A DNA stretch of 64,000 nucleotides from Bacteroidia bacterium. Lineage in GTDB: Bacteria > Bacteroidota > Bacteroidia > AKYH767-A > OLB10. Positions 54,090 to 63,313 of this stretch are shown here, one piece after another. Position 1 is the first letter of the stretch. Every line of letters starts with the position of its first letter. The stretch spans positions 1 through 64,000 of the forward strand of contig JAEUTH010000018.1 in NCBI GenBank assembly GCA_016788165.1. Direction: 5' to 3'. The position numbers and the translations under genes are program-made. The notes under the pieces were generated by a model. That model was not told where the DNA came from and did not search any database. It saw only the letters and a program-made list of their open reading frames with translations.

Positions 54090-54800
54090 CTAACTCATAA
54101 TGTGGTAAATTAGGTAACCCGCCTCTGCTGCGATGCCCCCCAGCCAGATACTATGCGGGCGCAAATCGAAGGCATAGCCAACACTATCGGGGTAATTAAT
54201 TACCGATAGCTTGTAGTCTAAACTATCGTTTGAATTGCTATTACGAGCTGTAGCAATGTATATTTTATTATCAGGCCCTATCATGTGTTGACCTATAGCA
54301 TACTTAGCATTATCCAAACCCATTAAATATAAACGGGATGCCTTTACATTACTTGCATTTAAATTGTATTGCCATAAGGTATCGAAACGCGAGGCATACA
54401 ATACCGAGCCATCGGCCGAAAAGGAGCAGCCATAAAAAGTAGTCCAGCCATTTAATGGGTTATAAGGCATGCCTAAGTTTAAATTTAACGTTAGACTGCC
54501 CGTACACCTGTCGAAATCGAAAATATCTAATATGCCGTAGGTGTTTGCCATACATAATTTACTGCCATCTTTAGAAAACACCATTTGCCCCTGGTCGTCT
54601 GTGTTATTGCATGCTATACAACTACCAACCGATAATAGCATAGGCCCGGATATGCCTGCAGGTGTAATTAAATATTCGTAAAAATCATTGGAGAAAAAAG
54701 GATGTACCAACAACCACCAATCGCGCCCATTGCCATGTTTAACGGCAGTCATTTTCTCAGAAATTGAAGTATCACATAAAAGCACATTTTTTTGTACCAC
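54090..54800 (-). CDS. Fragment 2 of the broken T9SS gene (repeat region)
   Basis: Frame opens at an internal GTG (VVQKNVLL) and holds the repeat region (SCSADGS-like blades such as YGCSFSADGSVLYASRFDTL). It has no signal of its own. Codons after the G6 tract (54136-54141) are out of frame and end at TAG 54090. Confidence 0.55.
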   Translation of the reverse strand: MVQKNVLLCDTSISEKMTAVKHGNGRDWWLLVHPFFSNDFYEYLITPAGISGPMLLSVGSCIACNNTDDQGQMVFSKDGSKLCMANTYGILDIFDFDRCTGSLTLNLNLGMPYNPLNGWTTFYGCSFSADGSVLYASRFDTLWQYNLNASNVKASRLYLMGLDNAKYAIGQHMIGPDNKIYIATARNSNSNDSLDYKLSVINYPDSVGYAFDLRPHSIWLGGIAAEAGYLIYHIMS

Positions 54801-55255
54801 TGCCCCCGGCCACTATCCAATAGCATATCAATGGTATTATAATACAACTTAGTACCCAATGGAGGCTGGTAATCAATAGAAAACAGGTAGTAGCTGTGGC
54901 TATTTGCCGGATTGGGTAAAATTATTTGACCTTGTGTTATTGAGTAATGGCTTTTAATAACTGTAGAATTTTGCATATTCAGGGAGTTATAACTTTTAAC
55001 ATTTGCAAAAAAGGAATTTGGATAAAGAGCAGGATAATTTCCTCCACTATAAAAAATTACATTACCTGTTTTATCACTAATAGAAGCAGCAGTTTCAGCA
55101 GTTCTTATATTTGCATTAATTAAAATGGTAGGAGCGTTTGAATTATTAAAAGTAATTCCTGCCGAGTCGCCAAAAAACCAATTGTTACGCTCGCCTTGTG
55201 CCAAGCAGTTTACTGCGCATACCATGCCCAGTAAACAAAAAACAAAAGCCCTCAT
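54749..55255 (-). CDS. Fragment 1 of the broken T9SS gene (N-terminal)
   Basis: 168-codon frame from ATG 55255. Signal peptide ends VNCLAQ. Genuine sequence runs to DMLLDSGRG. The last 20 or so codons (after the G5 tract at 54803-54807) are out of frame, and the product would lack the repeats and the sorting domain. Confidence 0.6.
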   Translation of the reverse strand: MRAFVFCLLGMVCAVNCLAQGERNNWFFGDSAGITFNNSNAPTILINANIRTAETAASISDKTGNVIFYSGGNYPALYPNSFFANVKSYNSLNMQNSTVIKSHYSITQGQIILPNPANSHSYYLFSIDYQPPLGTKLYYNTIDMLLDSGRGQWYKKMCFYVILQFLRK

Positions 55256-55463
55256 TTTTTTACCGATAAAAGTTTACCATTTATAATGCCACTTGCCAGT
55301 CCTGTAATTTTATTGACGGCAATATTAACCTGTAAGCTGTTTTTTGCAGCTTGGTCTTGCAGTTGCATAGCCGTAACTAAAGAAATTTTACTTGCACAAC
55401 TGCTGATTTTTGTTGTGTGTGTGTGTGTGTGTGTGATTTTTTCATAAATGCTACTTTTTTCAT
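55252..55463 (-). CDS. Small ORF with in-frame (CA)n tract, frame broken as read
   Basis: ATG 55463 opens MKKVAFMKKS, followed by 11 CA units (55414-55435) read as His-Thr repeats. With 11 units the frame ends early (28 codons, TAG). With 10 or 13 units it continues TKISSCASKISLVTAMQLQD... to TGA 55252, 69 residues for 10 units. The TGA overlaps the ATG of the T9SS gene (ATGA), which would couple translation. A shorter start at ATG 55368 gives 38 residues without the repeat. No homologue is recognised. Confidence 0.4.
55414..55435. repeat. (TG)11 dinucleotide tract
   Basis: 22 bases of perfect TG on the plus strand, CA on the coding strand of the small ORF. It lies 27 bases after ATG 55463. 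Dinucleotide tracts near a 5' end slip easily and can switch genes on and off. Confidence 0.95.
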
Positions 55464-55546
55464 AATAGATAAAATTAAAGGGTTAAGGGAAACTTGGTTT
55501 TGAAAGTGGTAAAGATATAAAAGGAGTTGAGAGTTGAAAGGGGGGA

Positions 55547-55586
55547 CAAACAGCAACGGCTGCCCTAGGGCAGCCGTTGCTGTTTG
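55547..55586. repeat. 40-base perfect palindrome downstream of clpC
   Basis: Each arm is 20 bases (CAAACAGCAACGGCTGCCCT) with no loop base. It starts 16 bases after the clpC stop codon on the minus strand. The RNA hairpin would be very stable, but no T run follows on the minus strand, so it is not a textbook terminator. It may end or protect the clpC transcript. Confidence 0.8.
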
Positions 55587-55601
55587 AAAAAATCCTAAAA
55601 A

Positions 55602-58148
55602 TTAGCTTTCTTCTTTTTTCTTCTTTTTAGGTGTAACTGCGGCAACAGGTTTGGTTATAAGTGCTTTAAGCAAATGCTTTTCTGCATCTAAACTGAGCTC
55701 AATGGTATCGCCTTCAACCAATTCTTTTTTAATAATTTCTTCGGCTAAAATATCTTCAACATATTTTTGAATGGCACGTTTAAGCGGCCGCGCACCGAAA
55801 TTGCTATCGTAACCTTTGTCTGATAAAAACTCTTTGGCATCATCATTAATAGTAAGCTTAAAGCCTAACTCACCAACTCGTTTATAAAGGCTTTCTAACT
55901 CTATGTCAATTATTTTATAAATGTTTTCTTTAGTAAGGCTATTAAATATAACTACATCATCAATTCGGTTTAAAAACTCAGGAGCAAAGGCTTTCTTTAA
56001 AGCACCTTCGATAACACTGCGTGCATGCTCTTCGCTTTGGTTGTTTTTATTTGAAGTTGAAAAACCAACGCCCTGACCAAAATCTTTAAGCTGACGTGAG
56101 CCAATGTTAGAAGTCATTATAATGATGGCATTTTTAAAATCAATTTTTCTACCCAAACTATCGGTTAATTGTCCATCGTCTAATAATTGTAACAAGAGAT
56201 TAAAAACATCGGGATGTGCTTTTTCTATTTCATCAAGTAAAACAACTGCATAGGGCTTGCGTCTTACTTTTTCAGTTAATTGTCCGCCTTCTTCGTAACC
56301 TACATAGCCCGGAGGCGCACCAATTAAACGACTCACGGCAAATTTTTCCATGTACTCACTCATGTCAATGCGAACCAGTGCATCATCGCTGTCAAATAAG
56401 TAGGTAGCTAATATTTTTGCAAGCTCCGTTTTACCAACTCCTGTTGGGCCTAAAAAAATAAAGGAGCCAATGGGTTTATTGGGGTCTTTTAATCCGGCCC
56501 TGTTACGTTGTATGGCTTTTACTACTTTTCTAATGGCTTCGTCCTGGCCAATTACTTTTCCTTTAAGTTCATCAGGCATACTTACCAAACGTGCAGTTTC
56601 GGCTTGTGCAATGCGTGTTACCGGTACACCACTCATCATGGCAACTACTTCGGCCACATTTTCATCGGTTACAGTAAAGCGTTGGTTTTTGGTTTCTTCC
56701 TCCCATAAACGTTTCGCCAAATCCAATTGCTCAATCAGCGTTTTTTCTTTATCGCGCAAGCGTGCTGCTTCTTCATATTTTTGGTTACGCACTACCCGGT
56801 TTTTTTCGGCTTTAACGTCTTGTATTTTTTGTTCCAGATCAACAATGTTTTCAGGCACATGTATATTTTTTAAATGTACACGCGAGCCCGACTCGTCTAA
56901 AGCATCAATAGCTTTATCGGGTAAAAACCTATCGGTTATATAACGCGATGTAAGTTTAACGCATGCTTTAATAGCTTCAGGTGTGTAATTTACATGGTGA
57001 TGCTCTTCGTACTTATCTTTAATGTTATTAAGTATTTCAATGGTTTCGTCCATACTGGTAGGGTCAACCAATACTTTTTGAAAGCGTCTGTCTAAAGCGC
57101 CATCTTTTTCAATATACTGACGATATTCGTCTAATGTAGTTGCGCCAATGCATTGAATTTCGCCACGTGCCAAAGCCGGTTTAAACATATTGCTGGCATC
57201 TAATGAGCCCGAAGCACCTCCGGCACCAATTATGGTGTGTATTTCATCAATAAACAAAATTACATCAGGCGATTTTTCTAACTCATTCATCACGGCTTTC
57301 ATACGCTCTTCAAATTGCCCGCGATATTTAGTACCGGCAACTAAGCTTGCTAAATCAAGCGTAACAATTCTTTTTCCGAATAACACACGCGATACTTTAC
57401 GTTGCATAATACGCAATGCCAAACCTTCGGCAATAGCCGATTTGCCAACACCGGGTTCGCCAATTAAAATGGGGTTGTTCTTCTTTCTGCGCGATAAAAT
57501 TTGTGATACACGTTCGATTTCTTTTTCGCGACCTACAATGGCATCTAATCTACCTTCTTCAGCAGCTTTGGTTAAATCGCGACCAAAGTTATCAAGCACC
57601 GGTGTTTTCGATTTGCTATCACCCGGTTTTTTGCTTTGGCTGTAAGAAGCAGGCTCGTCTTCACGGGCCATGTTATCATCTTCGCTGTTTTGTGGCGATT
57701 CTGCTTTAGGGTTGCCATGGTACAGATCCATTTCTTCGCTAATAAATTCGTAGTTAACTCCAAATTGATTTAATATTTGCGTGGCAATATTGTCTTCATC
57801 TTTTAATATTGATAACAATAAATGTTCGGTGCCGATTATATCACTTTTATAAACCTTAGCTTCCAAGTAAGTTATTTTTAGCGCTTTTTCGGCTTGTTTG
57901 GTAAGGGGTATATTATTTAAATTGGATACGCTACCTGAACTTCCTTTTACCGAGTTTTCGATAGTTCTGCGTAGTTCAACTAAATTAATATTTAAATTTT
58001 TAAGAAAACGAATGGCTACACCTTCGCCTTCGCGTATTAAGCCTAATAATAAATGCTCTGTGCCAATATAATCATGGCCTAATCGTAAGGCTTCTTCGCG
58101 GCTGTAGGTGATTACATCTTTTACTCTGGGTGAAAATTTAGCTTCCAT
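55602..58148 (-). CDS. clpC: ATP-dependent Clp protease ATPase ClpC
   Basis: 848 residues. Order of parts: Clp N-domain (1-145, two repeats around LGHDYIGTEHLLLGLIREGE and SDIIGTEHLLLSILKDE), first AAA+ (Walker A GEPGVGKS near 231), a UVR/coiled middle region (RNQKYEEAARLRDKEKTL near 450), second AAA+ (GPTGVGKTE near 568) and a D2-small domain. The C-terminus is Lys-rich. It unfolds proteins for ClpP in the cytoplasm and may degrade tmRNA-tagged products. The substrate adaptor is unknown. A 40-base palindrome follows. Confidence 0.95.
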   Translation of the reverse strand: MEAKFSPRVKDVITYSREEALRLGHDYIGTEHLLLGLIREGEGVAIRFLKNLNINLVELRRTIENSVKGSSGSVSNLNNIPLTKQAEKALKITYLEAKVYKSDIIGTEHLLLSILKDEDNIATQILNQFGVNYEFISEEMDLYHGNPKAESPQNSEDDNMAREDEPASYSQSKKPGDSKSKTPVLDNFGRDLTKAAEEGRLDAIVGREKEIERVSQILSRRKKNNPILIGEPGVGKSAIAEGLALRIMQRKVSRVLFGKRIVTLDLASLVAGTKYRGQFEERMKAVMNELEKSPDVILFIDEIHTIIGAGGASGSLDASNMFKPALARGEIQCIGATTLDEYRQYIEKDGALDRRFQKVLVDPTSMDETIEILNNIKDKYEEHHHVNYTPEAIKACVKLTSRYITDRFLPDKAIDALDESGSRVHLKNIHVPENIVDLEQKIQDVKAEKNRVVRNQKYEEAARLRDKEKTLIEQLDLAKRLWEEETKNQRFTVTDENVAEVVAMMSGVPVTRIAQAETARLVSMPDELKGKVIGQDEAIRKVVKAIQRNRAGLKDPNKPIGSFIFLGPTGVGKTELAKILATYLFDSDDALVRIDMSEYMEKFAVSRLIGAPPGYVGYEEGGQLTEKVRRKPYAVVLLDEIEKAHPDVFNLLLQLLDDGQLTDSLGRKIDFKNAIIIMTSNIGSRQLKDFGQGVGFSTSNKNNQSEEHARSVIEGALKKAFAPEFLNRIDDVVIFNSLTKENIYKIIDIELESLYKRVGELGFKLTINDDAKEFLSDKGYDSNFGARPLKRAIQKYVEDILAEEIIKKELVEGDTIELSLDAEKHLLKALITKPVAAVTPKKKKKEES

Positions 58149-58560
58149 AAATCAGGTATTTAACTTTGGTAATGTATATATTTAGTCGAACGATTATGCT
58201 GTGCGTAAGTATTTATGTTTTTAATGCCATTGTAAAACTATGGGTTGTGTATTAGAGTTTGCTAACCTAAGCTGAATTTTACTTGATGCATACGACCTTT
58301 ATTATTTTTTTTAAAATTAATTCACGCTCAATTGTTCATTTTTTGGAATGATGTATCAACTAATGCTATGCCATGTTTAATTCTGATCTGTTATGACTTG
58401 TTTTTTCAAAGAAACTATTGAAAGGCTGACTTTTAATTAGTCGGCAATATGTTTAAATGCCAATTTTGCAGTAAGTTTATTTATAAATGAATTGCATGTA
58501 TTCGTTTGGCCTCTATTGTTATATACCTATTTGAAGTGATATTGGTTTGATAAGTGCAAA
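58149..58560. other. Upstream region of clpC, no gene
   Basis: Over 400 AT-rich bases between clpC and the metalloprotease terminator. It presumably carries the clpC promoter. No TAnnTTTG box, ORF or CtsR-like operator was recognised. Confidence 0.4.
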
Positions 58561-58591
58561 AAAAAGCCCTGAATATGATTCAGGGCTTTTT
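58561..58591 (-). terminator. Terminator of the M43 protease gene
   Basis: AAAAAGCCCTGAAT (58561-58574), loop ATG, ATTCAGGGCTTTTT (58578-58591). A 14-bp perfect stem followed by a T run on the minus strand, 18 bases after the stop codon. Confidence 0.92.
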
Positions 58592-58608
58592 TAATGAGGG
58601 TGGATTAA

Positions 58609-60513
58609 TTATTTTTCAATAACCAATTTTTGAACGGTTTTATCGCCATTTGCATTTAACTGTAGGAAGTAAATGCCTTTAGTTATTTGATTGATGTCTA
58701 ACTCCATTTTCTGATCGCCTTCGGCAATAGAGATGGTTTGTGTATAAACTACGCGACCGGTTATGTCAATTAAATTTATAGTTGCATCCTGCGATTCATC
58801 GCTAAATAAATTGATGGTTACAAGTGCGTTAGCCGGATTTGGATACATGCTAAAGTTAGCTTTGTTGCTTATAGCCGATTCGGTAATACGGAAGTTAGTT
58901 GCACTGGTATTTACACGTAAACGGTAGCAAGCTGCATTAAATACACCATTGTAACCATAAACTTGTAAGGTATAGGTACTGCCACTTGACGCGCCATTGT
59001 AATTAATGGTTTCGGCAGTAGTTCCTCCGTTTTGTGAGTTAGCAATTTGTGTACCGGCACTGTTGTATAATTTTAAATCATAATCATCAGGTAGCTGATC
59101 AAGTACAACTTGTAACTTAGGTTGTGCATTGGTGGTTGTAAAAGTTAACCAGTCCTTATCGGTAGCTGAGCTGATAATTGCGTTGATATTGGTATTGATG
59201 GCTATTGGTTTTGCAACCGACTTGCCATTATTTGGCTCATAATTATCGCTGCATCCGCCACCCGATAAAGTAGTAAATTGAGCTATTGCAGAGTATTGTC
59301 CTGTTACAGAGCAAACGGCACGCACACGATAGTCGTAAAGTGTGTTAGCAGATAAACCTGTAAGTGTTTTCGAATTGGTGGTAACTGTACTGTTTACCCA
59401 CGAACCGCTTGGGCTTAAGCGGTAACGGAAATTATAACTGGTTGCACCGCTTACTGCTGCCCAGGTTAATGTAGCGCCTGACGAAGTAATGCCTGATGCA
59501 GCTAAGCCGGTTGGTTTGCCACAGCCACCACCTACAGGTACACAACCTTGTGAAGTAGTTAAGCTAACGCGTGCACCGCCCGGAGCAAATAAGGCATTGC
59601 TACGTGCCGATTGGCCTGCTGTAAACATATTCATACAATTATCGTTTACATAATCCATATAGTTGTTAAACATATCGCCATTAGGACCATTGCTGCAAGT
59701 TACATGTGGATATGAAGGACAGCCACCGTTAGATGTTTGTTGTGTAGGCGTATCATTTACCAAATCGTTACCGCAATTGGCATCACCCCAAATATGACGC
59801 AGGTTTAGCCAGTGACCTACTTCATGCGTTAGTGTACGGCCTAAGTGGTAAGGTGATGATGTACCGGGTGCAGCAGGGCCACCAACTGAGCCGTTTAAAA
59901 CTACAATACCATCCGTACTTGCAGTACCTCCGGGGAATTGTGCATAACCTAATAAGCCGCTTCCTAACTGGCATACCCAAACGTTCATATAACTAGCAAC
60001 AGGCCAAGCATCAGCACCACCGGTTGAGTTAAACTTTACGTTATTGTTTTGCGTGAAACTTGTTACCGAAGTTTGTTTACGGATAATACCCGTTGTTGCA
60101 GCTCCATTAGGATCGCGTTGCGCTAAGCAAAACTGAATATTGGTGTTAGCAGCTACGGCTAAAAATGGAGCAGGTGCATTACCTGCATCGGCATTGGTAT
60201 GACTAAAATCGAGATTGATCACATTTAATTGCTCCATAATGCGAGCATCAGATACATTTTGAGTTGCATTGTTAACATTGTACAATACGTGAAAAACTAC
60301 AGGTATCGTTACAACCGCTTGTGTACTGTTGCTGTTTTTTTGTAATAAATAATCTTGAGTTTGTTGCTCAATTTGCTCCATACGTAGTCGCATGGCAGGG
60401 TCGTTATCTAACTGGGTTTGTAAATGCTGCATGGTGCCACAATTGCGTTGGGCTTGCACTGCATTAAACAGCAATAAGGCTGCTGCTGCCACTTTAATAG
60501 ATTTTTTTAGCAT
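58609..60513 (-). CDS. Secreted M43-type metalloprotease with T9SS tail
   Basis: 634 residues. Signal peptide (ends AVQAQ). The catalytic site is HEVGHWLNLRH (H230, E231, H234, H240), the HExxHxxGxxH pattern of pappalysin-type proteases, with a Met-turn NYMDYVNDNCMNMF after it. A fibronectin type III domain (about 333-417), a pre-peptidase C-like beta-sandwich (about 422-535; NYEPNNGKSVAKPIAINTNI) and a type A sorting domain (about 555-634; FSMYPNPANALVTINLF, KGIYFLQLNANGDKTVQKLV) follow. It should be exported through the T9SS and act outside the cell as a zinc peptidase. Confidence 0.93.
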   Translation of the reverse strand: MLKKSIKVAAAALLLFNAVQAQRNCGTMQHLQTQLDNDPAMRLRMEQIEQQTQDYLLQKNSNSTQAVVTIPVVFHVLYNVNNATQNVSDARIMEQLNVINLDFSHTNADAGNAPAPFLAVAANTNIQFCLAQRDPNGAATTGIIRKQTSVTSFTQNNNVKFNSTGGADAWPVASYMNVWVCQLGSGLLGYAQFPGGTASTDGIVVLNGSVGGPAAPGTSSPYHLGRTLTHEVGHWLNLRHIWGDANCGNDLVNDTPTQQTSNGGCPSYPHVTCSNGPNGDMFNNYMDYVNDNCMNMFTAGQSARSNALFAPGGARVSLTTSQGCVPVGGGCGKPTGLAASGITSSGATLTWAAVSGATSYNFRYRLSPSGSWVNSTVTTNSKTLTGLSANTLYDYRVRAVCSVTGQYSAIAQFTTLSGGGCSDNYEPNNGKSVAKPIAINTNINAIISSATDKDWLTFTTTNAQPKLQVVLDQLPDDYDLKLYNSAGTQIANSQNGGTTAETINYNGASSGSTYTLQVYGYNGVFNAACYRLRVNTSATNFRITESAISNKANFSMYPNPANALVTINLFSDESQDATINLIDITGRVVYTQTISIAEGDQKMELDINQITKGIYFLQLNANGDKTVQKLVIEK

Positions 60514-60570
60514 AGGATGTAAAGATTAAGTTTTGGCCAAAACAAGTATTTATAATTGATTTTCCCACTA

Positions 60571-60582
60571 ACTAATATTAGT
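60571..60582. repeat. 12-base palindrome upstream of the M43 gene
   Basis: ACTAATATTAGT, perfect, 58-69 bases before ATG 60513. It could be an operator, but nothing links it to a regulator. Confidence 0.4.
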
Positions 60583-60617
60583 GATATTTAAATAAACCAT
60601 TGTTGATTGGCTTAAAA

Positions 60618-61142
60618 TTAATCAACGGGCAGGGCTAAGGCAATTCTTTTTTTCTCCAAATCAATTTCAGTAATCATAACCTGATAAACTTCGTCCAAAA
60701 CAAAGTACTCATAAGTGGTTTTACCATTTAAATCTGGTATTTGTTTTTTATGTAACAATCCTTCAACACCATCAATTAGCATTAAAAAAGCACCATACTC
60801 CTGAATGGATACGACCGTACCTACTACAAACATACCGGGCTTAAATTTTGCAGTTACTTGTTGCCAAGGGTGTGGTTGCATTTGTTTTAATCCAAATTGT
60901 ATTTGAAGATTATCATCAATACTCAATACTTTGGCTTTTAATTTTTGATTGAGTTTTATATAATCGTCAACTGAAGTAAATCGGCCATAAGTTAAATCGT
61001 TGAGCCTGATGATACCGGTAATTATCTTATGCTGAACTACTACTCCGGTTCTAGTAATTTTAATCACTTTACAATCAAGCTCATCATCAATGGCAAGTTG
61101 TTTGATTAAAATGGTTTGTGCAGTATTTGGTTTATATACCAT
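60618..61142 (-). CDS. S1 RNA-binding domain protein
   Basis: 174 residues. Two S1-like OB folds: residues about 12-75 (DDELDCKVIKITRTGVVVQH, then VLSIDDNLQIQFGL) and about 88-172 (FKPGMFVVGTVVSIQEYGAF, LMLIDGVEGLLHKKQI, TEIDLEKKRIALALP). The second is the more canonical. S1 domains bind single-stranded RNA; the target is not known. Divergent from the histidine kinase gene with 39 bases between the starts. Confidence 0.85.
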   Translation of the reverse strand: MVYKPNTAQTILIKQLAIDDELDCKVIKITRTGVVVQHKIITGIIRLNDLTYGRFTSVDDYIKLNQKLKAKVLSIDDNLQIQFGLKQMQPHPWQQVTAKFKPGMFVVGTVVSIQEYGAFLMLIDGVEGLLHKKQIPDLNGKTTYEYFVLDEVYQVMITEIDLEKKRIALALPVD

Positions 61143-61181
61143 ATTAAAAAAAGAATTTGTTTTGCAACCTTTTAAAAATTT

Positions 61182-62489
61182 ATGCTGGAAAAATTATTGC
61201 CCTTAGGCGAACTTTGTGTTGGTAACCGAACGTTTTTTACAAAACAACAAAGGTTTTATAACCTGGCCAATATAATGGGTGTTGTTTTTTATCTTTCGGT
61301 TGTAATTATAAATTTTATAAATCAACTTTTTTTTCAACTTTCCTTGTTGTGTTTGGTGTTGGCATTGTTGCATGGACTGTATTTTTATTTGGGGCGTTAT
61401 AAACGTATTTTTAAATGGATGCCCTGGCTCTTAGTAATACAATCAATTCTAATTGCAATTATTACTTGGTTTAGCAATGCGGGTGCAAACGGACCCATGC
61501 CTATGCTTTTTGTTTTTGCACAAGCTTTTCTTTTTTCTTTTGTTGAAAGACGCTGGCAAATTTGGGTAACATTTTTCTTAGTAGCCGCATTCATATCACT
61601 TACATTAATTGAATATTTTGCTCCTGAAGTTGTGGTGCAATACCCATCTGTCGAAACACAGTTAATTGATTTGTGCTGCACTTATTTGGTAGTAGTTTTT
61701 GTATTTCTGATTCTAACCTACGTTTCGCAAAATGATTTTGATCTGGAGCATAACAAATTATTATTGTCTAATAAACTGGTTATCGAACAAAACGAAAAGT
61801 TAGAGCGGCTTAATAATATGCGCACACGTTTATTGGCAGTGCTTTCGCATGATATCAGAAGCCCGCTCACTAATATTTATAGCTTAATTGATGCCTGCCA
61901 TGAAGACTTAATTGATATCACCGAATTTAACTCTTATACGCGCGAACTTCAATTGCAAATTAGCTACAATTTAGGTCTGCTCGATAGCTTAGTATTTTGG
62001 GCACGAGCACAATCAGATAATTTTTTAGTGCAAAAGGTAGAGGTTGCTTTAAACGAAATGGTTTTACAAAGTGCCTCTGCTTTTGATGCAGCGCTTAAAC
62101 ATAAGCAGCTCGATTTGATAGTTGATATCAAACCTCAGGTAAAAATTATTTGCGACCCTGATATAGTAAAAATTGTGGTACGAAATGTTTTAAGCAATGC
62201 CATTAAGTTTAGTCATGCCAATAATAAAATTTTAATAAGCACCCAAATTGACGCAGGTAATATTAGCTTAATAGTTACCGACTACGGCTTAGGTATGGAC
62301 AAAGCCACTTTAGATAGTTTGTTTAAACCCGAGTTAACCTCGAAATTAGGTACACAAAACGAAAAGGGTGCGGGGTTGGGTTTAACCATGTGCCGCGATT
62401 TTATGACTCAGTTGGGAGGTGCGTTTAATATTAGCAGTGCAGTAAACAAAGGCACTACAGTTTTCATTAAGTTTAAACAAGGTTCGTAG
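61182..62489 (+). CDS. Membrane histidine kinase
   Basis: 435 residues. Five to six membrane helices fill residues about 25-180 with no clear periplasmic sensor. A coiled linker leads to the H-box, AVLSHDIRSPLTNIYSLI (His near 223), then the ATPase N-box (NVLSNAIKFSHANNKI), G1 (DYGLGM) and G2 (GAGLGLTMC). It should autophosphorylate and pass the phosphate to a response regulator. No regulator is adjacent, so it is an orphan here. The signal is unknown. A YdcF-family gene follows 8 bases later, so the two may be one transcript. Confidence 0.92.
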   Translation: MLEKLLPLGELCVGNRTFFTKQQRFYNLANIMGVVFYLSVVIINFINQLFFQLSLLCLVLALLHGLYFYLGRYKRIFKWMPWLLVIQSILIAIITWFSNAGANGPMPMLFVFAQAFLFSFVERRWQIWVTFFLVAAFISLTLIEYFAPEVVVQYPSVETQLIDLCCTYLVVVFVFLILTYVSQNDFDLEHNKLLLSNKLVIEQNEKLERLNNMRTRLLAVLSHDIRSPLTNIYSLIDACHEDLIDITEFNSYTRELQLQISYNLGLLDSLVFWARAQSDNFLVQKVEVALNEMVLQSASAFDAALKHKQLDLIVDIKPQVKIICDPDIVKIVVRNVLSNAIKFSHANNKILISTQIDAGNISLIVTDYGLGMDKATLDSLFKPELTSKLGTQNEKGAGLGLTMCRDFMTQLGGAFNISSAVNKGTTVFIKFKQGS

Positions 62490-62497
62490 GCTATTAA

Positions 62498-63265
62498 ATG
62501 TTTTTCTATCTGTCGAAAATTTTAAGTTTTTTAATTAACCCGCTGTTATGGGTAATTACTTTATTGTTCTTAGCTTTTTTTATAAAAAACAAGAGGTTTA
62601 AACGTTGCTTTTTTGTGTCGGGCTTATTGTTACTTGTGCTAGTTACCAATCCATTTATTATAAACCAGGTACTTCATGCATATGAGATGAAAGGCTATTC
62701 CGAAAAACAAATTGTTAGGCCTTATGATATTTGTATCGTAATGGGTGGTTCGGTGCGGTACTTCAATGGTCAAACCGTTAGACCTGTTTTTGGAAATGGT
62801 GTTGATAGGCTAATGCAGGCAGTTGCTTTATACAAAGCCGGAAAAATAAAACGCATTTTATTGTCGGGCGGTTCAGGTTATGTTACGCTGCAGCATGTAA
62901 AAGAAGCTGACTTGTTAAAGCCTGTGCTATTAAATTTTGGAATTCCTGATAGTGTAATTTATATCGAAAACCAATCGCGTAATACTTTTGAAAATGCGTA
63001 CATGTCGAAACAATTAATAGCCGATATGCCACAAATCAAAAACATATTGATTATTACCTCGGCTTATCATGTGGTACGAACCAAAGCTTGTTTCGAAAAA
63101 CTTAATTTGAAAGCAGATTATTTTCCGGTTGATGCACTTAGTGGTGAGATAAGTTTAACCCCAGACAAAATTCTAATACCCGGTGCAGATGCGGTAAGTA
63201 ATTGGGTAGCGCTGCTGCATGAATGGTTGGGATTGATTACTTACAAAATGGCCGGATATTGTTGA
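62498..63265 (+). CDS. YdcF/ElyC-family membrane protein (DUF218)
   Basis: 255 residues. Two membrane helices in the first 55 residues, then the DUF218 domain: YDICIVMGGSVRYFNGQTVR, VDRLMQAVALYKAGKIKRIL, LSGGSGY, QSRNTFENAYMSKQLI and LIITSAYHVVRTKACFEKLN. ElyC and SanA of this family act on envelope integrity and lipid-carrier turnover in enterobacteria; the activity here is only inferred. It follows the kinase by 8 bases. Confidence 0.88.
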   Translation: MFFYLSKILSFLINPLLWVITLLFLAFFIKNKRFKRCFFVSGLLLLVLVTNPFIINQVLHAYEMKGYSEKQIVRPYDICIVMGGSVRYFNGQTVRPVFGNGVDRLMQAVALYKAGKIKRILLSGGSGYVTLQHVKEADLLKPVLLNFGIPDSVIYIENQSRNTFENAYMSKQLIADMPQIKNILIITSAYHVVRTKACFEKLNLKADYFPVDALSGEISLTPDKILIPGADAVSNWVALLHEWLGLITYKMAGYC

Positions 63266-63313
63266 GGCGGTTCAAAATTTCAAATTTGTATTATTGGCAC
63301 ATTATTAACCAAA

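Larger units (their letters stand above)
53803..55255 (-). pseudogene. T9SS surface protein broken by two frameshifts
   Basis: One gene in three frames. Part 1 (55255 to about 54808) has a signal peptide and GERNNWFFGDSAGITFNN. Part 2 (about 54803 to 54141) continues as VVQKNVLLCDTSISEKMTAV, a WD40-like repeat region (QGQMVFSKDGSKLCM). Part 3 (about 54136 to 53803) reads GLPNLPHYELGPLTGS and ends in a T9SS sorting domain (LYPNPANKW, TVYDVLGKM). The breaks fall in a run of 5 G (C5 at 54803-54807) and a run of 6 G (C6 at 54136-54141). One extra G in each restores a single frame of about 484 residues. This could be sequencing error in homopolymers, true decay, or phase variation. Confidence 0.85.

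Noticed and set aside
57190-57645. 151-codon ORF opposite clpC
   Set aside because: It is a shadow of the strongly conserved ClpC coding sequence.
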